Under the pieces are notes generated by a model. The model was not told the DNA's origin, searched no databases, and saw only the letters and a program-made list of their open reading frames with translations. This document shows positions 17,088 to 25,833 of a stretch of DNA of 64,000 bases, piece by piece (within the stretch, counting starts at the first letter, position 1; every line of letters starts with the position of its first letter). Source of the DNA: Rhizobium mayense (GTDB lineage Bacteria > Pseudomonadota > Alphaproteobacteria > Rhizobiales > Rhizobiaceae); NCBI RefSeq assembly GCF_030272705.1, contig NZ_JARFYM010000022.1:44205-108204 (forward strand), read 5' to 3'. A program made the position numbers and the translations under genes.

Positions 17088-18158
17088 ATGGCATCCGTTG
17101 AACTGCATAACATCCACAAAGCCTATGGCGCACTGCCGGTCATCCACGATGTCTCGCTGGCGATCGGCGACGGCGAGTTCATTGCCCTTGTCGGGCCGTC
17201 CGGCTGCGGGAAGTCGACCCTGCTGCGCATGATCGCCGGCCTTGAGGAAATCACCGACGGCGATGTGTCGATTGGGGGGCAGGTGGTCAATGAATTGACG
17301 CCGCGCGAGCGCAATATCGCCATGGTTTTCCAGTCCTACGCGCTTTATCCGCATATGACGGTCGCGCAGAATATGGGCTTCAATCTCAAACTGTCGGGCG
17401 AGACCAAGCAGGTGATCGAGCAGCGGGTCAACGAGGCCGCGCGCATGCTCGACCTCACCAAGCTACTCGACCGCAAGCCGGCGCAGCTTTCCGGCGGCCA
17501 GCGCCAGCGTGTCGCCATGGGCCGCGCCGTCGTGCGCAATCCGGCCGTCTTCCTGTTCGACGAGCCCTTGTCGAACCTCGATGCAAAACTGCGCGTGCAG
17601 ATGCGCTCGGAGATCAAGGCGCTGCATCAGAAAGTGCAGACGACCTCGATCTATGTCACGCACGACCAGATCGAAGCGATGACGCTTGCCGACCGCATCG
17701 TGGTGCTGAACCAGGGGCGGATCGAGCAGCAGGGCACGCCGATCGACCTTTACCGGCAGCCAGCCAATCTTTTCGTCGCGGGGTTTATCGGCTCGCCGGC
17801 CATGAATTTTCTTGATGGGGTAGCAGATGGCGCTGAGGGCTCGCCGGCCGTGCGGCTGAAGGATGGCACGCAGGTGCGCATTGCGAATGCGCGCAAAGTG
17901 AAGCCCGGTCAGACCGTGAAGATTGGACTTCGGCCCGAACATCTCAGTTTGACGGGCAATGGCTCGGCGCTCACTGGCCAGACCTTGCTGGTCGAACCGA
18001 CAGGCGCGCAGACCCACGTGCTCTTCGATCTTGCCGGCGAACAGGTGACAGCCGTCGTCGACGGCGAAGCCCCGGTTCGCTATGGCGAGCAATTGAAGGT
18101 CACCGTCAACCCCGATCAGGTCTATGTTTTCGACAGCGGAAGCGGCTTGGCTCTTTAA
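17088..18158 (+). CDS. ugpC: Sugar ABC importer ATPase, UgpC/MalK type
   Basis: A 356-residue ATPase with Walker A GPSGCGKST (36-44), signature LSGGQRQR (134-141), Walker B VFLFDEP and the switch His in YVTHDQ. The C-terminal regulatory domain (LRPEHLSLTG) is present. The start gives MASVELHNIHKAYG with CGGAG ahead of it. It completes the importer that starts at 13907. It is closely similar to the ATPase at 6497, so the two could be interchangeable between importers. Its stop codon overlaps the stop of the convergent DUF427 gene. Confidence 0.92.
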   Translation: MASVELHNIHKAYGALPVIHDVSLAIGDGEFIALVGPSGCGKSTLLRMIAGLEEITDGDVSIGGQVVNELTPRERNIAMVFQSYALYPHMTVAQNMGFNLKLSGETKQVIEQRVNEAARMLDLTKLLDRKPAQLSGGQRQRVAMGRAVVRNPAVFLFDEPLSNLDAKLRVQMRSEIKALHQKVQTTSIYVTHDQIEAMTLADRIVVLNQGRIEQQGTPIDLYRQPANLFVAGFIGSPAMNFLDGVADGAEGSPAVRLKDGTQVRIANARKVKPGQTVKIGLRPEHLSLTGNGSALTGQTLLVEPTGAQTHVLFDLAGEQVTAVVDGEAPVRYGEQLKVTVNPDQVYVFDSGSGLAL

Positions 18159-18532
18159 GCGGCGATGTTTATGGCGTCGACCCGGTCGGGATAGAAGGCC
18201 ATATAATCCTTGATCTGGCTTACGGAAGCGTATGGATTTTCGTAGGTCCAGATCGCGTTTACCGAACGCTCGCCGCCGGCGGGAATGCTGTAATAGGAGC
18301 AATCGCCCTTATAGGGGCAATAGGTCGCGTGGTCTGTTCTCTTGAGCGCGGACATGTCGACATCCTTGCGCGGAACATAAATGACCGCCGGATAGGTGGC
18401 TTCCTGCAGAGACAGCGCTTCCCGCGTATCGGCGATGACCTTGCCGGCAACCGAAACGGTGACGTGGGCCCGCTTGTTCTCGATCGTGATGGGATGATCG
18501 AGACCGGGAATTTTGACCAGCTTTTCGGACAT
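18155..18532 (-). CDS. DUF427 domain protein
   Basis: A 125-residue protein matching the DUF427 pattern: YVPRKDVDMSALKRTDH followed by CPYKGDCSYYSI and AIWTYENPY. DUF427 proteins are small beta-rich proteins of unsettled function, widespread in soil bacteria. The ATG at 18532 has GAGGAG in front. It is convergent with the sugar ATPase gene, the two stop codons sharing bases (TTTAA at 18154-18158). No functional link to that importer is implied. Confidence 0.88.
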   Translation of the reverse strand: MSEKLVKIPGLDHPITIENKRAHVTVSVAGKVIADTREALSLQEATYPAVIYVPRKDVDMSALKRTDHATYCPYKGDCSYYSIPAGGERSVNAIWTYENPYASVSQIKDYMAFYPDRVDAINIAA

Positions 18533-18650
18533 TCTTGCTCTCCTCAGCTTTGACAGTAGTTGGTCAGGCACAAAGTTCCACCACCGGCAGACGCGCCCGA
18601 CGATCCATGTTCAAAATGCATATAGGAAGTGTTCAGCCGATTATCAGGCC

Positions 18651-19286
18651 CTATGGATTCCGCGCTTTCGGCGCCCCCCAGCGCAAGCCGTCCATCAGCA
18701 GCCGGACGAGTCGGCGGGCGCGGTCATGCCACTCCGGTGAACTGGGCATGGAATAGGTGCCGGACAGCGCCTGCAGCACATCGGTGCTATCGACGTCGGT
18801 GCGGATCGAGCCGTCGGCCATTGCCCGTTCGATCAGGCCGCTGAGCGCAATCGGCACCTTGCCATAGCTGTCGGCGAAGAGTGTGGAATTGCTGTTGAAA
18901 AGGATCCGCAGGCTGTCGGCCATGCCGCGCTTGGTGGCGATGTAGCCGACAAAGCGGTGCATCCATTCTTCCAGCGCCTGATCCGGCGCACGCTCGCGGG
19001 AGAGTTCTTCGGCCGCGTTGCAGAGCGCTTCGACCTCGTGACGATAGACGACTTCGACGAGATGTTCGCGGGTCGGAAAATGACGGTAGAGCGTACCGAC
19101 CCCGACACCGGCGCGCCGGGCGATGTCTTCGAGCGAGGCTGCGGTGCCGTGGCTGGCGAAGGCTTCGGCCGCGACTTCGACAAGCTTGTCACGATTGCGC
19201 CGTGCATCCGCGCGTAGGGTTTTAGCGCCAGTCGGCGTGTCGTCTTTCAGCTTTGACGATGGCCTGGAAGCCAATTTTCGCTCCAT
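18651..19286 (-). CDS. TetR-family transcriptional regulator
   Basis: A 211-residue repressor. The helix-turn-helix lies at about residues 50-72 (SLEDIARRAGVGVGTLYRHFP), preceded by a basic N-terminal tail of about 25 residues. The C-terminal domain is typical of AcrR-type ligand binding. It is divergent from the aldehyde oxidoreductase genes at 19591-23323. A perfect 22-bp palindrome 43 bases upstream of its start is the probable operator. It likely represses itself and the oxidoreductase operon until an aldehyde or related ligand binds. Confidence 0.92.
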   Translation of the reverse strand: MERKLASRPSSKLKDDTPTGAKTLRADARRNRDKLVEVAAEAFASHGTAASLEDIARRAGVGVGTLYRHFPTREHLVEVVYRHEVEALCNAAEELSRERAPDQALEEWMHRFVGYIATKRGMADSLRILFNSNSTLFADSYGKVPIALSGLIERAMADGSIRTDVDSTDVLQALSGTYSMPSSPEWHDRARRLVRLLMDGLRWGAPKARNP

Positions 19287-19328
19287 GCGGATTGCAACTT
19301 GACGATATCGAACAAGTCTCTACGGTTA

Positions 19329-19350
19329 TAAACGGAGGCGCCTCCGTTTA
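19329..19350. promoter_or_regulatory. Perfect 22-bp palindrome, likely TetR operator
   Basis: Each half reads TAAACGGAGGC outward to inward, with no mismatch. It lies in the 304-base gap between the TetR gene and the 2Fe-2S subunit gene and overlaps a possible TATAAC -10 box of the TetR gene. The remaining roughly 240 bases up to the first oxidoreductase gene hold no convincing gene or other motif, so the operon may have a long leader. Confidence 0.75.
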
Positions 19351-19590
19351 ATCTTGAGTACCAGAGAATTGTTATCTCATAAAGGGCCAGGATGCCATTG
19401 CTGTCTAATCGGAGGATCAACGACCGCAAAGGTGCTATCTTACCTCGATACTCTACCACAAGCCGCATGCGCCGGCGAAAGCGCCATGATCCGATTACCT
19501 GGCGCCGGTCAGGCTTGGCGTCAAGAAAGGATGTCACGACCGGTTGATTCCGATGATTGTAAGATGATGACACGAACAGGGAGTGAGCTG

Positions 19591-20058
19591 ATGACGACCG
19601 TCCGTCTCGATATCAATGGGCACGAGCACGAGCTTTCGCTCGATCCACGTGTCACGCTTCTCGATGCCCTTCGCGAGCATCTCTGTCTGACCGGCACGAA
19701 GAAGGGTTGCGACCAGGGCCAATGTGGCGCCTGCACCCTCCATGTGGACGGCGAACGCGTGCTCTCCTGTCTGATGCTGGCCGCTCAGGTCGAGGGCCGC
19801 AAGGTTACCACGATCGAAGGGCTGGCGGCAGAAAACGGCGATCTGCATCCGGTGCAGGCCGCTTTCCTGGAGCACGACGCCTTCCAGTGCGGCTATTGCA
19901 CGCCGGGACAGATCATGTCGGCGGTTGCCTGCATCCGCGAGGGCCATGCCGGTTCCGACGATGAAATCCGTGAGTATATGGCGGGCAATCTCTGTCGGTG
20001 CGGCGCCTATCCGCATATCGTCGCCGCTGTGCGCGAAGCAGCGGAGGCCAGGCGATGA
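19591..20058 (+). CDS. paoA: Molybdenum aldehyde oxidoreductase, 2Fe-2S subunit (PaoA type)
   Basis: A 155-residue small subunit with two [2Fe-2S] clusters. The plant-type cluster ligands are in CDQGQCGACTLHV with a later Cys in VLSC. The second cluster is in CGYCTPGQIM and NLCRCGAY. No Tat signal is present from the chosen ATG at 19591 (GGAGTGAG ahead), unlike periplasmic E. coli PaoA, so the enzyme is probably cytoplasmic. It passes electrons between the molybdenum subunit and the FAD subunit, both encoded directly downstream with ATGA overlaps. Confidence 0.9.
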   Translation: MTTVRLDINGHEHELSLDPRVTLLDALREHLCLTGTKKGCDQGQCGACTLHVDGERVLSCLMLAAQVEGRKVTTIEGLAAENGDLHPVQAAFLEHDAFQCGYCTPGQIMSAVACIREGHAGSDDEIREYMAGNLCRCGAYPHIVAAVREAAEARR

Positions 20059-21038
20059 GAGCGTTTTCCTATCTTCGCGCCGGCTCCGTCGATGAAGCCC
20101 GGCAGGCCGCAGCCTCTTCCGGCACCATGCTGCTCGCCGGCGGGACGACGCTGCTCGACCTCGCAAAATGTGGCGTTGCCGAGCCCCAGACGATGGTCGA
20201 TATCAGCCATCTTGCCGGTCTCGATGCCATTTCTCTCGCCGATCAGGGGGTCACAATTGGCGCGCTCGCAAAAATGAGCCGGGTCGCCGACGATGCGAAT
20301 ATCAAGGCGCAATTCCCGGCCGTTTCGGAGGCGCTGTCGCTCGCGGCCTCGGCGCAGATCCGCAACATGGCGACGATCGGCGGCAATCTGATGCAGCGCA
20401 CGCGCTGTCCCTATTTCCGCGATCCCGCGACCTTCTCCGCCTGCAATAAGCGCGCGCCCGGTTCCGGCTGTTCGGCGATCGGCGGCGTTACGCGCAATCA
20501 CGCTGTTCTCGGCACAAGCGAGGCCTGTATCGCCACCAATCCCGGCGATCTTGCTGTCGCTCTGGTGGCTTTCGATGCGGTCGTGCATCTCGGCAGCCGT
20601 CAGCTCGCAGTCGACGATTTCTTCCTTTTGCCGGGAACGACGCCTGAGCGGGAACATGCGATCGAGCCGGGCGAGATGATCACGGCGATCACCATTCCGG
20701 CTTCGGCTGCCGCGCGGCGTTCGACCTATCTCAAAGTCCGCGACCGCCAGTCCTACGAGTTCGCGGCGGCCAGCGCCACCGTCGGACTTGAACTGGAAGC
20801 GGATGGTCGAACGATCCGCGATATCAGGGTGGCGCTCGGCGGTGTCGCCACCAAGCCGTGGCGCGCCCACGCCGTCGAAGCGGCATTGAAGGGCCAGGTG
20901 CTCGATGCGGATGCCGTGAAGCGCGCCAGCCTGCTCGCCGTTGAAGGTGCCGTCGATCATGGCGCCAATCATTACAAGATCGTACTTGCGCCCCGTGTTG
21001 TCGAGCGCGCCATCTTGAAGATGGGAGAATTGGCATGA
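20055..21038 (+). CDS. paoB: Molybdenum aldehyde oxidoreductase, FAD subunit (PaoB type)
   Basis: A 327-residue FAD-binding subunit. The FAD loops are LLAGGTTLLDL and ATIGGNLMQRTRCPYF. The stretch from TRCPYFRD to ACNKRAPGSGCSAIGG supplies the extra cysteines that hold a [4Fe-4S] cluster in E. coli PaoB and are absent from most xanthine-dehydrogenase-family FAD subunits. EACIATNPGDLAVAL and the C-terminal ALGGVATKPWRA also match PaoB. Start and stop overlap the neighbouring genes by 4 bases. This subunit is the best evidence for PaoABC identity. Confidence 0.9.
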   Translation: MRAFSYLRAGSVDEARQAAASSGTMLLAGGTTLLDLAKCGVAEPQTMVDISHLAGLDAISLADQGVTIGALAKMSRVADDANIKAQFPAVSEALSLAASAQIRNMATIGGNLMQRTRCPYFRDPATFSACNKRAPGSGCSAIGGVTRNHAVLGTSEACIATNPGDLAVALVAFDAVVHLGSRQLAVDDFFLLPGTTPEREHAIEPGEMITAITIPASAAARRSTYLKVRDRQSYEFAAASATVGLELEADGRTIRDIRVALGGVATKPWRAHAVEAALKGQVLDADAVKRASLLAVEGAVDHGANHYKIVLAPRVVERAILKMGELA

Positions 21039-23323
21039 CCATCATGGAAACCAGGAAGCATGGCGCCGCCGACGGCGCGCTCGGTGGGCGGTTGTCCCGT
21101 CTGGATGGAATCGCGAAGATCAAGGGCGAGGCCGACTATGCCGTCGAGCGCGATCTTGAAGGGCTGACCCATGCGGTCATAGTGCAGAGCACGATCGCTT
21201 CGGGCCGCATCACCGGCATTGACACGTCGGTGGCGGAAAGGGCGCCGGGCGTTCTGTTGGTACTGACGCCGGACAATCAGATTGCGCTGAATTCGGCGAC
21301 CACCTGGATGGACACGCCCGGCCCGGAAGGTCCCTATCAGCCGTTGCTGCGCGAGATCACCTTCAGCGGCCAGCATATCGCCGCCGTCGTTGCCGAGACC
21401 TTCGAACAGGCGACGGCTGCCGCAGCATTGATCAACGTCACCTATGAAGAAGCGCCGGCGATCTTCAGCCTCGAGGATCCGAAGGGCGGCGAAGGTTTTC
21501 CCATCGATCCGATGACCAAGGAATGGGGCGATGCCGCGGCAGCGCTCGCGGCCGCGCCGGTCAAGATCGAGGTGGAATACAAGACGCCGCGGGAATACAA
21601 CGTGCCGATCGAACCGCATGGGCTGATCGCCAAATGGGACGACGACAGGCTGACCGTTTGGGAGCCGAGCCAGTGGATCGACGGCATGGCGCGGACCTAT
21701 GCCGAATGGTTCGGTATTCCCTTCGAGAGCGTACGGATGATCTCGCCTTATATCGGCGGCGGTTTCGGCTCGAAAGCATTTGCGCTTCCGCATGGCGCGG
21801 TCGCCATCATGGCGGCAAAAAAGCTTGGCCGTCCAGTGAAGCTGGTCGTCACTCGGCCGCAGACCTTCACCGCCTTTGGGGGCCGGCCCGGCACGCGCCA
21901 GACGATCGCGCTCGGTGCGACCGAGGATGGCAAGCTTCTCTCCATCGTCCATAACAGCGCCAATGAAACCTCGATGGACGGCATGGCGGTCGAGCCTCTC
22001 GGTGTCGTCACGGCGCTCATGTACGCGACGCCCAATCTCTCGTCGCGACAGAACGTCGTGCGGGTGAACACGGTGACGCCGGGTGCGCTCCGCGCCCCGG
22101 GCGAAAATCCGAGCGCCTGGGGCATCGAAAGCGCCATAGACGAGCTTGCCTATGAGCTTGGCATGGACCCGCTGGAAATCCGGCTGAAGAATTATGCCGA
22201 ACGGGATAACGAAGCCGACAAGCCCTGGTCGACAAGGCAGTTGCGGGAGGCTTTCGACGCGGGTGCGAGGGCGTTCGGCTGGGTGAAGCGTTCCCATGCG
22301 CCGCGCTCCATGCGCGACGGCAGGCATCTGATCGGCTGGGGCGTGGGCGCTGGCACCTATCCGGTGCGCCGCACGCCGGGCGAAGCGTTGGTGCGCATCC
22401 TGGCCGACGGCTCGGCGGAGGTGGCGAGCAGCGGCATCGACATGGGCCAGGGCACCTATACGATCCTGGCGCAGACGGCGGCGGAAACACTGGGCATTCC
22501 GGTCGAGCAGATCCGCGTCAAGCTTGGCGATTCCGCCCTGCCGCGTGCGCCCGTCGCCGGTGGCTCGCAGCTCGCCAATCTGATGACCGGCGCCGTCTAC
22601 AAGGCGGCGATCGCCGCCCGCGACGAGCTGGTGGGGCTGGCGATCAACGATCCCAACTCGCCGTTCCGAGATCTGCAGGCCAATACGCTGACAGTTTCGG
22701 AAGGCCGCATTTTGCCGCCGCGCGAAGGCGGCGACGGCATCGCCATTGCCGAGCTGTTGCGGCAAGTCGGTCGCGACAAGATCGAGGTGCTGCGCAACAC
22801 CCTGCCGGAAGACAAGCAGAGCAAAGCGGATCACTACCGCAACTTTTCAACCATCGCGACCATGCAATCACCGACGGATGGCGACTATTCACTGCATAGC
22901 TGGTGCGCGCACTTCATCGAAGTCCGCGTCGACGAGGATTTCGGCACCGTGCGCGTTTCGCGCGTCGTCTCGGCACTCGATTCCGGCAGGCTCTATAATC
23001 CGAAGCTTGTCGAAAGCCAGTGGAAGGGCGGCATCATCATGGGCATCGGGCAGGCGCTGCTCGAAGAGGGTATTGTCGATGAGCGCTATGCCCGTGTCAT
23101 CAACAACAATCTCGCCGATTATCTCGTGCCGACCAATGCCGATATTCCCGACATCGACGTCATCTCCGTCGGCATCCCCGATCCCCACGCCTCCATACTC
23201 GGCGGCAAGGCGGTCGGCGAACTCGCGATCGTCGGTGTGGCACCGGCGATTGCCAATGCGGTATTCCATGCGACGGGCAAGCGGATACGCGAGCTGCCGA
23301 TTACGCTGGAGAAGCTGCTGTAG
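21035..23323 (+). CDS. paoC: Molybdenum aldehyde oxidoreductase, molybdopterin subunit (PaoC type)
   Basis: A 762-residue catalytic subunit that binds the molybdenum cofactor. Family features are GGGFGSKAF, ALRAPGE, SSGIDMGQGTYTI and a C-terminal KAVGELAIVG holding the expected active-site Glu (residue 729). E. coli PaoABC oxidises aromatic and other aldehydes to acids, and this homologue probably detoxifies aldehydes. No XdhC/PaoD-type cofactor-insertion chaperone follows, so one must be supplied elsewhere in the genome. An inverted-repeat element lies between its stop and the convergent GH42 gene. Confidence 0.9.
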   Translation: MTIMETRKHGAADGALGGRLSRLDGIAKIKGEADYAVERDLEGLTHAVIVQSTIASGRITGIDTSVAERAPGVLLVLTPDNQIALNSATTWMDTPGPEGPYQPLLREITFSGQHIAAVVAETFEQATAAAALINVTYEEAPAIFSLEDPKGGEGFPIDPMTKEWGDAAAALAAAPVKIEVEYKTPREYNVPIEPHGLIAKWDDDRLTVWEPSQWIDGMARTYAEWFGIPFESVRMISPYIGGGFGSKAFALPHGAVAIMAAKKLGRPVKLVVTRPQTFTAFGGRPGTRQTIALGATEDGKLLSIVHNSANETSMDGMAVEPLGVVTALMYATPNLSSRQNVVRVNTVTPGALRAPGENPSAWGIESAIDELAYELGMDPLEIRLKNYAERDNEADKPWSTRQLREAFDAGARAFGWVKRSHAPRSMRDGRHLIGWGVGAGTYPVRRTPGEALVRILADGSAEVASSGIDMGQGTYTILAQTAAETLGIPVEQIRVKLGDSALPRAPVAGGSQLANLMTGAVYKAAIAARDELVGLAINDPNSPFRDLQANTLTVSEGRILPPREGGDGIAIAELLRQVGRDKIEVLRNTLPEDKQSKADHYRNFSTIATMQSPTDGDYSLHSWCAHFIEVRVDEDFGTVRVSRVVSALDSGRLYNPKLVESQWKGGIIMGIGQALLEEGIVDERYARVINNNLADYLVPTNADIPDIDVISVGIPDPHASILGGKAVGELAIVGVAPAIANAVFHATGKRIRELPITLEKLL

Positions 23324-23383
23324 TTTGTGAGGATTTTGGGGATGGTCGGGCATGTCCGCCGTTGTCGTAATTTTGTGCGCTGC

Positions 23384-23527
23384 CCCCTCACCCTAGCCCT
23401 CTCCCCGCAAGCGGGGCGAGGGGATGACAGCGCCAAATAATCGGCCCCCCACCTGAACAGAAGGCGGCGTTGGACATTGTAGAACCCCCTCTCCCCGCAT
23501 GAGCGGGGAGAGGGCTGGGGTGAGGGG
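23384..23527. repeat. 144-bp inverted-repeat element with two nested hairpins
   Basis: The 25-base ends at 23384-23408 and 23503-23527 are reverse complements with one mismatch. Each end also folds with an adjacent partner: 23397-23408 with 23411-23422 (one mismatch), and 23487-23498 with 23503-23514 (perfect 12 bp). It has no coding capacity and sits between two convergent genes. It fits a non-autonomous palindromic repeat of rhizobia that may also end transcription from both sides. Confidence 0.65.
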
Positions 23528-23583
23528 CCAGGCAAACACGCACGGCGCAATCACGCTCGCCTGGCCATTCCCCACTCGATCAC

Positions 23584-25686
23584 TCACCCCAGAGGCAGGA
23601 TCAGCACATCGCGCGCCGGAACCTCCACGCGGCCTCCACTCTGCGTTGCCCCGACAGGCCAGACAGCCTTACCGGAATTAAGCGTTCCAACGACCAATTC
23701 GACTTCCGTCATCTGCGCGGTGCGGGTCGGATTGACCAGCCAGAGGAAGCTGCCTTTTTCCCCCTCGTGGGTACGGGCAAACAACGCGGCATTGGAGAGC
23801 TTTACCTGCCGCGCCTTGCCGCTCCAGCGGAAGAGCTCGGCAAAGAAGGCGCCGTTTGCGCGGCCCTCGCTGCGGTAATAGGCGACGGAGGGATTGGTGC
23901 CGATCAGCAGGGTGCGGCCCTTGCCGAAGCGGTGTTCGACGACGGCCAGGCGTCCGTCGTCGAAATTGCCGCGGGCCGTGCCGCCGGCGAGCCTATAGGA
24001 CTGCAGCAGGCCGCCGCCGTCGACGGCTGCGCCGTCCAGCTTGAAATGGATGCGATCGCCGATATCGGGCATGAACTCGACTTCGTCTTCCAGAGCGCCG
24101 AACACCTTGTCGAGCCCCATGTTCGGCTGGATGGTGCCGACATGGCCGCGATCGCCGAAATAGCCGGGGCAGGCTTCGGATATCAGCGTGCCGCCCTTTT
24201 CGACCCAGGCGGTGAGCCGCGCCGCCTGTTCGGCGGTGAACATGATCGGGTAGGGGAAATAGAGCAGGTCATAGGCGTCGATGTCGTCGATGTGCACCCA
24301 GTCCGGCTGCACGCCATTTTCGAGGAAGGCGCGGTAGGCGCCCCACATGGCTTCCGGATAAGGCTTTTCCTTGCGGTCGTAGCTCAGCAGATATTCGAAT
24401 TCCTGCGTTTCAGGCACAACGAGGATGCCGATCTCGCCGCGGACAGGTTTTGCCTCCCAGAGGGCGGCCTGCGCCGGTTCGTTGGCCCATTTCGCCATGG
24501 CGCTTGCCATGTCCGAGCGCGGCGTGCGCGAGCCGTCCATGGCGTAGGAACCGAAAGCGCCGAAGAGCGGGCCGTCGAGCAGCGGCCGCCAGCGCAGATT
24601 GAGGATGCCGCGAGCGCCGCCGGCAAGCGAGGTCATGCTCCAGAGGCGGATATCCTCGGGATCGACGACACGGCCGTCCTCCTTGTCGCGACCGATCACC
24701 TGCGGCTGCAGCCATAGCGGACCGCCTTGACGCTCTGCATGCCAGAAGGGCTTGCCGCGGGCGGCAGCGCGGTTGATGTCGACGCCGTACCAGTTCTTCC
24801 AGGCTTCGCTGCCCTTGCGGGCCTGAACCCAGGTGAAGCCATAGACCTCGACCTTGGAAGCGGCGAGCCAATCGTCGCAGCCATTGGAGGCCATGATCGG
24901 GATCGCCCCCGAAATGCCGTGAGCGGCAATGACGTTCTTTTGGTCGACGGCGCGGATGGTATCGATGCGCCACTGCATCTGATCATAGAAATTGTCGCGC
25001 TTGAATTTCAGCCAGTCGATGCACTCCGGGTAGGGGGCCATATGGACCGGCGGCTCGATGTCGTCCCATTCGGTGTAGCTGTAGCGATGCCAGGCGAGCG
25101 CCAGCGTTTTCAGATCGCCGTATTTCTTCTCCAGCCATTTGCGGAAGGCGGCCTTGGCGTAATCGCTGTAGTCGACGTCGGCGGAATAATTGCATTCGTT
25201 CCAGACGTCGTAGCCGTAGATCGCCGGATGGTCCTTGTAGCGAGTGGCGAGCGCGGTCAGGAAGCGACCGGCTGCTTCCTTTACTTCCGGGCAGTTCAAC
25301 GTCAGCGCACCGGCGCCGCCGCCATTGTTGGAAAAGCCGCCGGTTGCGGCCGAAACGCCCATGTATGAGCCGAGCTTGGAACCATCGGCGTTGACCTGTA
25401 GGGCATGCTTGTATTTGCGCACCGCCCAGTCCGGCACGGCATGGATGAGTTCGGCGATGATGGTCTTGATGCCGTTCTGTGCGGCGAGATCGAGCTGGCG
25501 GTCGTATTCCGCCCAGTCGTAGACGCCAGGCGCCACCTCGATTGCACTCCACATGAACCAGTGTCGGAAGATGTTGAGTCCGTCTTCACCGGCGACCTTG
25601 TAATCGCGTTCCCAATCGGCCTGCGGCGGATTGGACTTGCGGAAATAGACGGCTCCGTAGGGCAGTTGAATATCGTTTCTGGGCAT
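23584..25686 (-). CDS. Beta-galactosidase, GH42 family
   Basis: A 700-residue glycoside hydrolase. The TIM barrel comes first (WFMWSAIEVAPGVYDWAEYDRQLDLA), with the acid/base Glu164 in YGYDVWNECNYS and a likely nucleophile Glu318 in FWHAERQGG. The trimerisation domain follows (LLYFPYPIMFTAEQAARLTAWVEKGG) and a small C-terminal beta domain. GH42 enzymes release terminal beta-galactose from oligosaccharides, usually inside the cell; no signal peptide is seen here. The ATG at 25686 has AGAAGGA before it; a TTG at 25704 is the alternative. It shares the strand with the hyi-like and ABC genes upstream. Confidence 0.9.
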   Translation of the reverse strand: MPRNDIQLPYGAVYFRKSNPPQADWERDYKVAGEDGLNIFRHWFMWSAIEVAPGVYDWAEYDRQLDLAAQNGIKTIIAELIHAVPDWAVRKYKHALQVNADGSKLGSYMGVSAATGGFSNNGGGAGALTLNCPEVKEAAGRFLTALATRYKDHPAIYGYDVWNECNYSADVDYSDYAKAAFRKWLEKKYGDLKTLALAWHRYSYTEWDDIEPPVHMAPYPECIDWLKFKRDNFYDQMQWRIDTIRAVDQKNVIAAHGISGAIPIMASNGCDDWLAASKVEVYGFTWVQARKGSEAWKNWYGVDINRAAARGKPFWHAERQGGPLWLQPQVIGRDKEDGRVVDPEDIRLWSMTSLAGGARGILNLRWRPLLDGPLFGAFGSYAMDGSRTPRSDMASAMAKWANEPAQAALWEAKPVRGEIGILVVPETQEFEYLLSYDRKEKPYPEAMWGAYRAFLENGVQPDWVHIDDIDAYDLLYFPYPIMFTAEQAARLTAWVEKGGTLISEACPGYFGDRGHVGTIQPNMGLDKVFGALEDEVEFMPDIGDRIHFKLDGAAVDGGGLLQSYRLAGGTARGNFDDGRLAVVEHRFGKGRTLLIGTNPSVAYYRSEGRANGAFFAELFRWSGKARQVKLSNAALFARTHEGEKGSFLWLVNPTRTAQMTEVELVVGTLNSGKAVWPVGATQSGGRVEVPARDVLILPLG

Positions 25687-25833
25687 AGTCGGGTCCTTCT
25701 TCAATCAGTCTATCGGGCAAAGCTTCGCCGTCCGAAGATTGGCTTCGGTTCAGCAGCTATTGGTCTTGCAGGCGGTTGTTTCCTTGAGGAGGTTCCGGGT
25801 TAGAGCGGGGTCTCCTTGGCCATCATCGCGTCC

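Noticed and set aside
20972..22834. Long open frame on the minus strand (about 620 codons) opposite the molybdopterin subunit
   Set aside because: It is the antisense shadow of a strongly supported gene in high-GC DNA. Its translation is rich in Arg/His/Asp/Gly with no recognisable domain.
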